In this document: positions 8,608 through 17,566 of the stretch, one piece after another | Position numbering within the stretch: the first letter of the stretch is position 1 | Layout: each line of letters starts with the position of its first letter | Assembly: GCA_022826485.1 (NCBI GenBank) | Contig: JAJDUU010000018.1 | Coordinates: 32,678-96,677 of the forward strand | Direction: 5' to 3' | From: Chloroflexota bacterium | GTDB lineage: Bacteria > Chloroflexota > UBA11872 | Length of the DNA: 64,000 nt | Translations under genes and position numbers: made by a program | Notes under the pieces: model-generated | What the model was told of the DNA's origin: nothing | What the model saw: only the letters and a program-made list of their open reading frames with translations | Databases searched by the model: none

Positions 8608-9561
8608 TCAGTCGCGCGGCAGGGCGTCCGCGCGGCGCAGGGCGCCGAAGACTTCGAGCTGCTGGCGTTCCAGCTTGGTCCAATAGGCCGCAAAGTCGAC
8701 ATCCGACCAGTCGCAGAAGCCGCGGCCGGTCTTGAGCCCCAGGTGCCCGTCAGCCGCCAGATCGCGGAGCGAGGCGTGCGGTTCCGCGGCATTCGAAAGG
8801 TCGGGCCAGACGCGCTCCGCACCTCGCGTTGTTATGTCAAGCCCAACGAGGTCGCGGTCGCGGATCACGCCCATCAGCGGCATGCGCGGACCGAAGGAGA
8901 AGCCGGCGAGCTCGTCGATGTCTTCCGCCGAGATCACGCCGCGCTCCACCAGGTCCAACGCTTCGCGGAACAGCGCCTGCCGCAGACGGTTCGCCACCTG
9001 TCCCGGCAGGTCCACGTTGATGCGGACGGGACGCAGACCGGCGCCGCGGAGGAGGGCGAGCACCCGGGTAACGGTGGCCTCGGAGGTGTGCTCGCCCTTG
9101 GTGACCTCGACCATCGGAATGATGTAGGCGGGGCGGAAGAAGTGGGTGGTGGTGAAGCGGTCGGGGCGTCCCGTGGCGTCGGCGAGGACGCGGATCGGGA
9201 TGCTGGAGGTGTTGGTCGCCAGGATCGTGTCGGGTCGCAGGTGCGGCGCCAGGTTGCCGTAGACCTCGCGCTTGATCTCGGGGTCCTCGGCGACGGCTTC
9301 GATGATGAGAACGGACGGCGCCAGGGCGGCGAAGTCGGTCGAAGTGGCGATGCGCGGCAGGACGGCGTCGGCCGCGGCGGCGTCCAGCCACTCATACTCC
9401 ACGAGCAGATCGAGGTTTTGACGGATCTTGACGCGGGCGCGGTCGAAGGCGGTGGGGTCGGCGTCGACCATGACGACCGGGTGGCCGGCCGCGGCAAACA
9501 CCTGGGCGATGCCGTGGCCCATGAGGCCGGCACCGAGGACGCCAATCGTTTCCGCGCTTAT
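8608..9561 (-). CDS. 3-hydroxyacyl-CoA dehydrogenase family protein, apparent ATA start
   Basis: NAD-dependent oxidation of 3-hydroxyacyl-CoA or a related hydroxy acid. It contains a Rossmann fold with GAGLMG near the N-terminus, NTSSIPI in the middle and the C-terminal dehydrogenase domain ending in LGLKTGRGFCDW. The first ATG (9520-9522) falls inside the Gly motif, so the real protein must start upstream. In frame, a natural N-terminus (x)SAETIGVLGAGLMG begins at codon ATA (9559-9561), with GGAG seven bases before it. No ATG, GTG or TTG lies between that codon and the upstream TAG. Either ATA initiates here or an ATG has been altered. The product would be 317 residues, usual for the family. 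Confidence 0.83.
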   Translation of the reverse strand: MSAETIGVLGAGLMGHGIAQVFAAAGHPVVMVDADPTAFDRARVKIRQNLDLLVEYEWLDAAAADAVLPRIATSTDFAALAPSVLIIEAVAEDPEIKREVYGNLAPHLRPDTILATNTSSIPIRVLADATGRPDRFTTTHFFRPAYIIPMVEVTKGEHTSEATVTRVLALLRGAGLRPVRINVDLPGQVANRLRQALFREALDLVERGVISAEDIDELAGFSFGPRMPLMGVIRDRDLVGLDITTRGAERVWPDLSNAAEPHASLRDLAADGHLGLKTGRGFCDWSDVDFAAYWTKLERQQLEVFGALRRADALPRD

Positions 9562-9606
9562 GCTGGGACTCCGCTCGAAGAGACGATGCGCAGCATACTA
9601 CCAGCC

Positions 9607-11565
9607 CTACGGCCAGCGGATTGTAGTTATGCGCACATCATGGTAGAACATATCTGGGTAACCTTCGGAAGTGAGACAATTCAAATTCAGCCATATATTA
9701 TCGCCATATGTCAACCCAGACTCCGCATGCGCAATCGCACCGTTAACATAGAAAGCTACAGAGCCGGAATCATAGATGAATCTGATATGGAATGGTCTTC
9801 CACTCTCGATATCCGCGTAATCGCCGCTTCGCAGAGTTGAGTAGAATCCCATGTTATGTCTCAACCATGTAAGATAGGAAAAACCGCGGCCAGATACAAG
9901 GCTGCCATAATACACTATATCAAATTTAGAATATCCACTCTCGCTTCTGGCGTTTGGGTCGCCGAAGCGAAACAGGCCAGTTGGGGCCTGGTAAGGACTC
10001 AACTCGACAGTCGCAGTAAGTTCGATCTTGCCGCCGGTGACCCAGACGCTCCCGGGAACGTCAGGAGACCCGGGACAGGCCAACCGGTCGTGCTCGGCCA
10101 GTACGACCCGATCGAAGCGTGCTCGGTAAGGCAGCGTGGGCATCCCTCCGCGGCTGAGTTCATCGAGCCAAGATGCGACGAGCGGCTGAGCCGCTGTCGC
10201 GGGAATCATGTCATCAACCTCGTTATCTCCGGGATATCTGGTAGTCGCGACACCCACGACATGGCCGATGCGCGACGCAACCGGACCTCCGTTGTGCCCC
10301 ACATTGATCCGCGGCTGGATCCCTAGCCAGCGGCGAAAGTTAGTGTCCGACAACGATATCGTTGTTTGGGTCGGCTCCGACTGGCAGTCGATGCCCCCCA
10401 CGTTCCCCGCCCGCTCGGCGTCATATCCCAGCCCCACAAGCTCGAGTTGTGCATCCAGCTCGTTTGAGTCGCCCCATATCACCGGGATGTAGTCGTCGCC
10501 CGGGACCTTGAGCAGCGCAACATTGAGCTCGGCGTCGCCGGCGATGAGCTGCGCCCCTTCCTCATATCCCCTTGGACTTGAGACATAGACGGCCTGGGCG
10601 TTCGCGACGAGGTTCCAGGTCGTCACCAAGTAGCCGCTCTCGGTCACGAAGAAGCCCGACCCGCATCCAACATCGGTGTCCACTCGCAACAGCGAAGGCC
10701 CGAGGAACGCCGCCACGTCGTCCACGGTTGAGCCGTGAGGCCCCATACGATTCGGCAGCCTCATCTCGATGCCATCTCCGACGGCAAACGGTTCCTCGGG
10801 GCCAAACGCCACATACCGCTGCCAGGCGGCGCCCGGATATCGACTGTTGCGCAGGGTGTCGCCCAGCAGGCGCAGCTTCACAGGCGCATGCGGCGACTCC
10901 GGGTGGTACTCAAGCACGGCGGCTTGAAAGTACTGACGGATTCGGCTGTCCACGGAACGTGTGGGATCGTGCAGGACCGCCTGGGGATGGTCGTCGCGAC
11001 GGGCATCGGTCTTGGGAAAGCCGAACGAGGCCACGCCGCCAAGCCGGTGGAAGAAGTCCGCGAAGCCGATCTCCACACCTTCCACCGACACGTTTGCGAC
11101 CTTGTGACCCCAGGGACCGAGCTCGTCGCCGGTGTTGGAGTTCGTAAGGCCCGGCTCGACCCCCTGATCCTCGGACCCGCCCAGGCCGCCGCCGAGGTAA
11201 TCCCACGCCAAACGGCGCAGGAACGTGTGTGCGCCGCCGCTGGGTGGCGGCCGCCAGTCGATGACGCCCCGCTGGTAGTACTGCGTGAGGGTTCCCGGCG
11301 TCTCTTCGAATATCGCGGACGTGGGATAGCCCCAGCGTTCCACGCCGCCGGTCTGCTCGAAATTCTGGAGGAAGTTTGCCGCAAACGACGTGCCGTCGGT
11401 CAGCGTGCCCAAGACATCGGCCACGTTGTGCTCGAGTTGCGGAAAGTAGGCATTGGCGGCCACTTCCGCGGTTGCAAACGTGGATTCGACCGCGCGGGCG
11501 GGTGACGGCGCCACAACGACCACAGCCACCAGGAGCAGCGCGATCCCACGACTGATCCGCTTCAC
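9607..11565 (-). CDS. Secreted trypsin-fold protein with a degenerate (Asn-Asn-Asn) catalytic triad
   Basis: From the GTG at 11565 the product is 652 residues. The N-terminus (VKRISRG plus a hydrophobic core ending APSPARA) is a Sec signal peptide. Next come two copies of a Chloroflexota-style surface repeat (VERWGYPTS and QYFQAAVLEYHPE). A trypsin/HtrA-like domain follows with GSGFFVTESGYLVTTWN, AELNVALLK and VGHNGGPV. Compared with the HtrA pattern (TNNHVV, TDLAVLK, GNSGGP) the His, Asp and Ser are each Asn, so proteolysis is not expected. The C-terminal about 150 residues form a probable beta-sandwich shared with the gene at 12701. It is probably a binding or scaffold protein outside the cell. 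Confidence 0.75.
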   Translation of the reverse strand: MKRISRGIALLLVAVVVVAPSPARAVESTFATAEVAANAYFPQLEHNVADVLGTLTDGTSFAANFLQNFEQTGGVERWGYPTSAIFEETPGTLTQYYQRGVIDWRPPPSGGAHTFLRRLAWDYLGGGLGGSEDQGVEPGLTNSNTGDELGPWGHKVANVSVEGVEIGFADFFHRLGGVASFGFPKTDARRDDHPQAVLHDPTRSVDSRIRQYFQAAVLEYHPESPHAPVKLRLLGDTLRNSRYPGAAWQRYVAFGPEEPFAVGDGIEMRLPNRMGPHGSTVDDVAAFLGPSLLRVDTDVGCGSGFFVTESGYLVTTWNLVANAQAVYVSSPRGYEEGAQLIAGDAELNVALLKVPGDDYIPVIWGDSNELDAQLELVGLGYDAERAGNVGGIDCQSEPTQTTISLSDTNFRRWLGIQPRINVGHNGGPVASRIGHVVGVATTRYPGDNEVDDMIPATAAQPLVASWLDELSRGGMPTLPYRARFDRVVLAEHDRLACPGSPDVPGSVWVTGGKIELTATVELSPYQAPTGLFRFGDPNARSESGYSKFDIVYYGSLVSGRGFSYLTWLRHNMGFYSTLRSGDYADIESGRPFHIRFIYDSGSVAFYVNGAIAHAESGLTYGDNIWLNLNCLTSEGYPDMFYHDVRITTIRWP

Positions 11566-11782
11566 TGCACTGATGAACGGTGAGACGTCCGGATGCCGCG
11601 GCACGATATTGCTCCGCCCACAGGAGAGCCTGGAATGAGCATTGCCCGGTCCGTGACATCTGTCCAGCCGCCACACGGACCGACCGACCGCCGCGTGAGG
11701 CCATCGCGAACCTTGGAAAGCCGTGCTGGGCCACCACGACCGTCGGCGCGGCGGCACCGACGGCGGGTGGTCCGGGAACGGC

Positions 11783-12631
11783 TCAGGCGAGTGCCGAGGC
11801 GGGCGTCGAGTATTCGGCGATGAACCGCCGCAGCATGGGAATGGCGGCGGCGATGTCGGCCTGCTCGTCGCCCTGGCCCTCGTAGACCAGGCTCACCCAG
11901 CCGTTGTAGGCCACCGCCCGCAGCGCGCGGAAGATTCGCTCGTAGTCCAGGCTGGTTTCGCGACCGTCCCGCATCTCATAGATCTTGGCGCGCACGTGGG
12001 TGGCGAAGGGGGCGGTGTGCTCGATGCTGGCGAGATAGTCGTAGTCGCCGCGATCAGGGTCGTCGGCATAGCCGCTGGCGCCGGGAGATCCGGCGTATTG
12101 TCCGCAGTCCAGCACGTGTCCGATATTTCTATGGGCAACGTCTCGCAGCATGCGCTCGACGTCTTCCCCCGTGCGCGCGATCTGCAGGTGATTGTGGTTC
12201 TGCAGGCTCACCCGCACGCCCAGCTCGGCGCCAAACGCGGCCGACTGCCGCAACGCGGCGACACAGCGCGTCCACGCGGCAGCCTCGTCGCCCGGCTCGG
12301 GCGTGCCGGCGAAGACTCGAACCTGGGGCGCCTTCAGGCGAGCCGCCGCGCGGATCCAGCGGTGGGTCATGGCGATCTGCTCGTGGAGTTGGCTTGCCGG
12401 TCCGGCGTAGGTGTTGCCGATCGAGACACAGGGGATCGAAAGACCGCGGTCGAGGCACGCGCGCGCCACGTCGTCGAGCACGCGTTGGTCGTCCGAGGGA
12501 AGTCCCAGCGCGTGCAGATCGACGCCGTCGAAGCCGAGATCTCGCGCCACGTCGAGGAACGACCAGACGTCCATCGCGCCCGCGGCGAAGGCGCGCTTGA
12601 ACGACAGCGACAGCAGGCAGAGTTTCATCAT
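11783..12631 (-). CDS. Sugar phosphate isomerase/epimerase (xylose isomerase-like TIM barrel)
   Basis: A TIM-barrel protein of the xylose isomerase-like/AP endonuclease 2 superfamily, 282 residues from the ATG at 12631. Support comes from the strand pattern MKLCLLSLSF, DGVDLHALG, VRVSLQNHNH (metal His region), HVLDCGQY and WVSLVYEGQGD, the last giving the conserved metal-binding Glu. GGGAGG ten bases before 12631 fixes the start; an ATG three bases later is equally possible, and an upstream in-frame ATG at 12676 has no such site. It lies between two secreted-protease genes but shows no functional link. The substrate is unknown. Confidence 0.8.
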   Translation of the reverse strand: MMKLCLLSLSFKRAFAAGAMDVWSFLDVARDLGFDGVDLHALGLPSDDQRVLDDVARACLDRGLSIPCVSIGNTYAGPASQLHEQIAMTHRWIRAAARLKAPQVRVFAGTPEPGDEAAAWTRCVAALRQSAAFGAELGVRVSLQNHNHLQIARTGEDVERMLRDVAHRNIGHVLDCGQYAGSPGASGYADDPDRGDYDYLASIEHTAPFATHVRAKIYEMRDGRETSLDYERIFRALRAVAYNGWVSLVYEGQGDEQADIAAAIPMLRRFIAEYSTPASALA

Positions 12632-12700
12632 CGGATCATCGCCTCCCTTGTTCGAGCGTTGTGCGCACCACGCCATCCGTTGGGCGCCGGAGCCGTCGGC

Positions 12701-13507
12701 TCATGCCGGAAGCGGCACGCCGACGATTCGGACATCTGAGAACACGACGTAGTCGCGACCCGGATCGACCAATCCCGTGCACCCGAGCGACAGCTTCGGA
12801 TACTCGTACTCCAAGCGGCCTTCGACGTGGCGTTCCTCGTCGTCGATCAGCAGCTGAACCGTTCCGGCGTCATACACGAGAACCACCATATACGCCGTGG
12901 CGTCCGCCGGAATAGCTACGCGTTCGTCCGTCACCACGACCTCGAGCTGGCCGTCGGTCACGCGGACCCACGTGAACAGCGACCGTTCGCCGTTCCAGAT
13001 GTGGGGCCCAAGGTACAGCGTGTCTCGGTTGCGAAATCCTTCGTCGAAGTCATCGTTGAAGGTGATCACGGCCACGGCGTCGCCAAACTTCTCGATCGTC
13101 GCGCGCAGGGCGAAGTTGTAGCTCTCGGCCTCGAGATTGGAGCCGCCGAATCCGTCGCAGCGGACCTGCCGGCTCCTGAACAGCAGCTCGGGTTGACCCG
13201 GCGGCGGAATCTCCGGCGGCGCTTCGCCAACGCGAATCTCTTCGAGCCATGCATCGACCAAGACGCGCACCTCCGAACCGGGAATGACGAAGTTCGTGTT
13301 CTGAAGGTCAGGAATTCCAGCGACGGTTACGCCGATGACGCTTGCCAATGTCGTCGCGACGGGACCGCCACTGCTTCCCGGGTTGAGGGCGGCGTCGGTC
13401 TGGAGGTAGCTGATCCCTTCGTTGATCACGCGGTTGGACAGGACGCCGGTCGTGACGGTTGGCACGGGTGGACAGTTGGCGCCGCGGTTGACCAGGGGCG
13501 CCGTCAA
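12701..13507 (-). pseudogene. C-terminal half of a secreted trypsin/HtrA-like protein (5' part missing)
   Basis: The open frame starts at a TTG and begins inside a protease domain. It has TVTTGVLSNRV, YLQTDAALNPGSSGGPV with the nucleophile Ser, and ends in a beta-sandwich domain (VYDAGTVQLLIDDE, YVVFSDVRI) like that of the intact gene at 9607. The parts that should carry the catalytic His and Asp are absent, and a TGA lies seven codons upstream in frame. A short N-terminal piece of the same family is found at 14251-14382. The simplest reading is a gene broken by insertion or rearrangement, though the half-domain could still be expressed. Confidence 0.65.
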
Positions 13508-13553
13508 GCGAACCTCAACAGATCAGCGCACCGTCAATAGCTGAAGGATTTGA

Positions 13554-14102
13554 CTATTCACGCCTCCATTCATGCTCCGCCCCACGCCATTGAATAGTCC
13601 CATTGTTGCAGTGGGAGATGCCACGACTGTATCTATATTCAGTAATGAGTTGACCGTCTACCATAACCTCTCTTTGTGAATTCGGTCCCCACCAATCATC
13701 GTACCATTCCTGATCGTGCGCGTATGTTTTCCCATCCCGCGTGCAAGAATTGCTAGATTCCGTCTCGAGTTCACCTTGGTTACCCGCTGGCGGAGTTTCA
13801 CCGTCGTTTCCCTGTTCTGACCCGGCTGGCGAGTCTTCACTCCCTGCTGATTGTTGCTGCCGAAGACTCAAATGCGCTTCTAGTTGCGCAACCCGTTTTT
13901 CTAAAGCACTGATCTTTGCTGCGTTGTCTCCGGTCCAATTCCAGTTTTCTATAAGAGTCTCATGTACTTCAACTGAAAAGGTCTGCGCCCACTTTTCGAT
14001 ATCGCCATCCTTGAATTCAGTTACTTCACCTTTGCCTCCGATTGTTGCAGCAGATACTGCAATAACAAGAAGTACAATCAGGGCTATAGGAATCGCACGC
14101 AT
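13554..14102 (-). CDS. Low-GC secreted or membrane-anchored hypothetical protein with coiled coil
   Basis: A 182-residue protein I do not recognise. Residues 1-21 form a signal/anchor helix (MRAIPIALIVLLVIAV). Residues about 60-88 are a predicted coiled coil (ISALEKRVAQLEAHL). A Ser/Glu/Gly-rich linker follows, and the C-terminus is aromatic (EWYDDWWGP) with two cysteines. GAAAGG seven bases before the ATG supports the start. Base composition is clearly more AT-rich than its neighbours, and it sits between two pieces of a broken protease gene, suggesting recent arrival. The start, signal and low GC make it credible as a gene; its function is unknown. Confidence 0.6.
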   Translation of the reverse strand: MRAIPIALIVLLVIAVSAATIGGKGEVTEFKDGDIEKWAQTFSVEVHETLIENWNWTGDNAAKISALEKRVAQLEAHLSLRQQQSAGSEDSPAGSEQGNDGETPPAGNQGELETESSNSCTRDGKTYAHDQEWYDDWWGPNSQREVMVDGQLITEYRYSRGISHCNNGTIQWRGAEHEWRRE

Positions 14103-14250
14103 CCGTCAGCCTTTCTATACGTGTGAAATGCGCCACCATCGGCTTCGTCTGCAAACCGACGGAATCACGCCCTTGCCACAGGGGCTTCCCGACGATCACA
14201 TAGAACCGCCAGGACGTGAACGGTGCACGGACAACGCCCCCGCCAGGGCG

Positions 14251-14382
14251 CTACAAGGTTAACAGCCCGCTAGCGGAGACTCGGGCGGTCGCAAATCCAG
14301 ACTCAGCCGCAAACGCCGGCGACGGCGCGGCCCAGACTGCGACGAGGACGACCAACACGAGGATCCGCGCCAGGGGCTTCAC
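14251..14382 (-). pseudogene. N-terminal (signal peptide) fragment of a trypsin-like secreted protein
   Basis: Starting at GTG 14382 the 43-codon frame reads a signal peptide (VKPLARILVLVVLVAVW, then APSPAFA) followed by ESGFATARVSA and a quick stop. It matches the N-terminus of the 652-residue protein encoded at 9607-11565 (VKRISRG, APSPARA, ESTFATAEVAA) both in sequence and spacing. The rest of the gene is missing; a matching C-terminal piece is at 12701-13507. It is interpreted as the 5' remnant of the broken paralogue. Confidence 0.6.
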
Positions 14383-14594
14383 CGCGACCGCCCGCGAGGC
14401 ATCGACCGGACTCGGGATAGCGCAGTTTCTCGGGGGCGGCGACGTCACCGATTAGCATGGCGCGGCGGTTCGTCGATGTCGAGCAGCCCACCGTCGCGTG
14501 GAAATGCGCGCCCTGGCGAGAATTCGGTGAGAATGCGTCGCCACGGCAGTTGCCGGAACCGCCCGGCAGGGACAGCCACCATGCGCGACCGAGT

Positions 14595-16340
14595 ATGACG
14601 AACAAAGACGCGGCGGACCTGCTGGAGGCGTTCGCGGACGTGCTGGAGCTCCGCGGCGCCAATCAGTTTCGCGTGCGGGCGTTTCGCACCGCGTCGCGCC
14701 GGGTGGACGGGCTGACGGTCGACGTGGGCGAGCTGGTCGCCAGCGACTCACTGGAGTCGGTGCCCGGTATCGGCAAGGGCATCGCGGGCTTTCTGCGCGA
14801 ACTGGTCACCACGGGACGCGTCGCGGAGTACGAGGAAATGCGCGCGGAGATTCCGCCCGGCGTGTTCGACATGCTGCGTGTGCCCGGCCTCGGCCCGAAG
14901 ACGGCGGCGACGCTCTACGCCAAGCTGGAGATCACGAGCATCGACGAATTGGAAGCGGCGGCGCAAGCGAACGAGCTGGCGAAGGTGCGCAGCATCGGCG
15001 CCAAGCGCCAGGCACGTCTCCTGCGCGAGCTGCAGCGGTTCCGCGAGCGAACCGCGCGTCACCTGCTGGGAGACGTGTTGCCGCTGGCGGAGCACCTGGC
15101 CGCCCACGTGCGCCGGGCGCCCGGAGTCGTCGAGGCGACGTACGCCGGCAGCCTGCGCCGGATGCGCGAGACCATCGGCGACCTGGACATCCTGGCCGCC
15201 GCCGACGACCCGGACCCGGTGATGCGGCACTTCCTCGACCACGAGGCGATCATCGAAGTGCTGGCAGCGGGATCGACGAAATCACGCGTGCTGGTGGCGA
15301 ACAATCTCCAGGTCGATCTGCTGGTGGTGCCACCCGCCAGCTACGGCGCGGCGCTGGTGTATTTCACCGGCTCCAAGGAGCACAACATCGAGCTGCGGCA
15401 TCGGGCGCTCGCGATGGGCCTGTCGCTCAACGAGTGGGGGCTGGACGAGGTCGAGACGCAGGTTCGCCGGCCCGCGCCCGGTGAAGCCGACGTCTATGCG
15501 GCCCTCGGGCTGCCCGTGATCCCACCCGAGCTGCGCGAGAGCCGCGGCGAGATCGCCGCCGCCGCCGACGGCGCGCTGCCCGATCTGATCGATCTGTCCG
15601 ACATCCGCGGCGAATTCCACGGGCATTCGCTCTGGAGCGACGGCGCTGCGTCCGTCGCCGACATGGTCCGGACGGCCCAAGCCGCGGGCTACGAATACAT
15701 GGGCATCACGGACCACTCGGGCAGCCTGCAAGTCGCGAACGGGTTGTCGCCGGAGCGGGTCAGGGCGCAGCGAGCCGAGATTGGGCAGGCGAGAGCCGAG
15801 TTTCCAAACATGTCGGTGCTGCACGGGAGCGAGGTCGACATTCTGAGCGACGGCAGCCTCGACTTCGACGACGCGCTGTTGGCGGAGCTGGACGTGGTGG
15901 TGGCGTCGATTCACAGCAACTTCAATCAGCCGCGCGAGACCATGACGGCGCGGCTGATCGCGGCAATTCGCAACCCGCACGTGGATGCGATCGGCCACCC
16001 CACCGGACGCATGCTCGGCTACCGCGACGGCTACGAATTCGACCTCGACGCGGTGCTCACGGCGGCCGCGGAAACCGGGACGGCCATGGAGATCAACGCC
16101 TCGCCGGAGCGTCTCGACCTCGACGACGTGATGGCGCGACGCGCCAAGGAGCTGGGGGCGCCGATCACCATCAACTCCGACGCCCACCGTCCCGAGAGCC
16201 TGTCCTTCATGCGCTACGGCGTCGCCACCGCCCGCCGCGCCTGGCTCACCGCCGGCGACGTGCTCAACACCATGACGCCGGAGGCGTTGACGGCCTGGCT
16301 GGGGCAGTCGAAGCCGCGGCGCTGGTCGCCGCATCGCTAG
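14595..16340 (+). CDS. polX: PolX: family X DNA polymerase with PHP domain
   Basis: A 581-residue repair polymerase/nuclease. The N-terminal 8-kDa and helix-hairpin-helix region includes SVPGIGKGIAGF and VPGLGPKTAATLY. The nucleotidyltransferase core carries GSLRRMRETIGDLDIL (the two metal Asp) and LQVDLLV (the third). The C-terminal PHP domain has FHGHSLWSDG, ITDHSG, GSEVDI, SIHSNF, IGHPTGR and NSDAHRP, so all metal ligands appear present and 3'-5' exonuclease activity is likely. Length and order match bacterial PolX (about 570). ATG 14595 directly precedes the conserved N-terminus. It stands alone, convergent with the oxidase gene. Confidence 0.93.
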   Translation: MTNKDAADLLEAFADVLELRGANQFRVRAFRTASRRVDGLTVDVGELVASDSLESVPGIGKGIAGFLRELVTTGRVAEYEEMRAEIPPGVFDMLRVPGLGPKTAATLYAKLEITSIDELEAAAQANELAKVRSIGAKRQARLLRELQRFRERTARHLLGDVLPLAEHLAAHVRRAPGVVEATYAGSLRRMRETIGDLDILAAADDPDPVMRHFLDHEAIIEVLAAGSTKSRVLVANNLQVDLLVVPPASYGAALVYFTGSKEHNIELRHRALAMGLSLNEWGLDEVETQVRRPAPGEADVYAALGLPVIPPELRESRGEIAAAADGALPDLIDLSDIRGEFHGHSLWSDGAASVADMVRTAQAAGYEYMGITDHSGSLQVANGLSPERVRAQRAEIGQARAEFPNMSVLHGSEVDILSDGSLDFDDALLAELDVVVASIHSNFNQPRETMTARLIAAIRNPHVDAIGHPTGRMLGYRDGYEFDLDAVLTAAAETGTAMEINASPERLDLDDVMARRAKELGAPITINSDAHRPESLSFMRYGVATARRAWLTAGDVLNTMTPEALTAWLGQSKPRRWSPHR

Positions 16341-16355
16341 GCCGGACGGCGACAG

Positions 16356-17459
16356 CTAGCCGGCGCGGAACCGATCGGGGCTGAACGGCTCGATCGGGTA
16401 GCCGGGGTCCTTGCCGGTGAGCAACCGGGCGACGATCTGTCCCGTCAGCCAGCTCATGGTGACGCCGTGGGTGTGGTGGCCGGTGGCCAGCATCACGCCG
16501 GACCGCGAATCGCGTCCGATCAAGGGCAGCCCATCCTCCGAATCCGGGCGAAATCCCGTCAGGATGCCCGTCAGCGATCCGTCCGCCAGCCCTGGGACTC
16601 CCGCCGCGGCGGCTCGGAGCAGCGACTCGATGGCGCCGGCCCGCACCCGCCGGTCGAAGCCCACGCGCTCCTTGGTGGCGCCGAAGATGAGGCGCCCGTC
16701 GGATCGCTGGCTCAGCGTACCGGCGGGCCTGTGGATGACGTGGCGCGTGCGGAGATTGGGCGCTTCGAAGGTGATGATGTGCCCTTTGGACGGGACGACC
16801 GGAACCCAGGGGAGCAGCTCGCGCGCCCACGGACCCGTGGCCAGCACGACGTGGTCCGCGCTCAAGGCGCCGCGCACCGTCCGCACGCCCGCATTGGCGC
16901 CGCCCGAAAGGGCGACGACCTCCGCGCCCTGGTGCACGGCCACGCCCGCGGCCAGGACGGCGCGATGCACGATGGGCGCCCACCGATGGGTGTCGACCTG
17001 GCCGTCGGGGTAGAGGGCGGCGCCGGTGACTTCGGGCGCCAGCACGGGTTCGCGACGGCGAGCTTCGTCCGGTTCGAGGAACTCGACGTCGAAGCCGGCC
17101 TCCCGCTGCGCGGCGACGCGCGCCAGGAGTCGTTCGCGCTCGTCGTCAGTGAGGGCGACGCCCATCGTAGGGCCGGGGAGATAGCCGACCGGAGCGCCGC
17201 CGAGCGACTCCAAGAGCTCCGCGAATTCAGGGAATCCGTCGCGTCCCGCCAAACGCAGCCAGACCAGCGGCGAGCCATCGTCGGCGTCGTATTGCCCGCA
17301 GATGAGCCCCGCCGCGACGGACGACGCCTCGCCGCAGACGCGTCCTCGCTCGAGGATGGCCGCCGTGAGCCCGGCCCGGCGCGCGGCCAGCGCCACGGCG
17401 CAGCCCACGATGCCGCCGCCGACGATGGCGACGTCCACGTTCCGCAAGTCGTTGCTCAT
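16356..17459 (-). CDS. FAD-dependent D-amino acid/glycine oxidase family (DAO)
   Basis: A 367-residue flavoenzyme from the ATG at 17459. The Rossmann dinucleotide site is AIVGGGIVGCAVAL near residues 11-24, followed by the second FAD contact AAILERG. The C-terminal GFRPDSEDGLPLIG and ATGHHTHGVTMSW are the classic DAO/ThiO ending. The family oxidises amines such as glycine, sarcosine or D-amino acids with O2. It could be the ThiO enzyme of thiamine synthesis, but no thi genes are adjacent, so the substrate stays open. An upstream in-frame ATG (17507) adds 16 unlikely residues. Confidence 0.85.
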   Translation of the reverse strand: MSNDLRNVDVAIVGGGIVGCAVALAARRAGLTAAILERGRVCGEASSVAAGLICGQYDADDGSPLVWLRLAGRDGFPEFAELLESLGGAPVGYLPGPTMGVALTDDERERLLARVAAQREAGFDVEFLEPDEARRREPVLAPEVTGAALYPDGQVDTHRWAPIVHRAVLAAGVAVHQGAEVVALSGGANAGVRTVRGALSADHVVLATGPWARELLPWVPVVPSKGHIITFEAPNLRTRHVIHRPAGTLSQRSDGRLIFGATKERVGFDRRVRAGAIESLLRAAAAGVPGLADGSLTGILTGFRPDSEDGLPLIGRDSRSGVMLATGHHTHGVTMSWLTGQIVARLLTGKDPGYPIEPFSPDRFRAG

Positions 17460-17566
17460 GCCGCGCAGCCTCCGAGCGGGACCGTCGGACGGGATCCCAT
17501 CGACCACGTCACAGGGACAAACGGTAGGGCCTTTGCGTCAAGTAGGCCAGCCGCGCGCCGTGCCGA

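Noticed and set aside
7816..9840. A 674-codon plus-strand open frame
   Set aside because: It covers the antisense of two well-supported genes (FAH family and 3-hydroxyacyl-CoA dehydrogenase) and lacks any recognisable motif.
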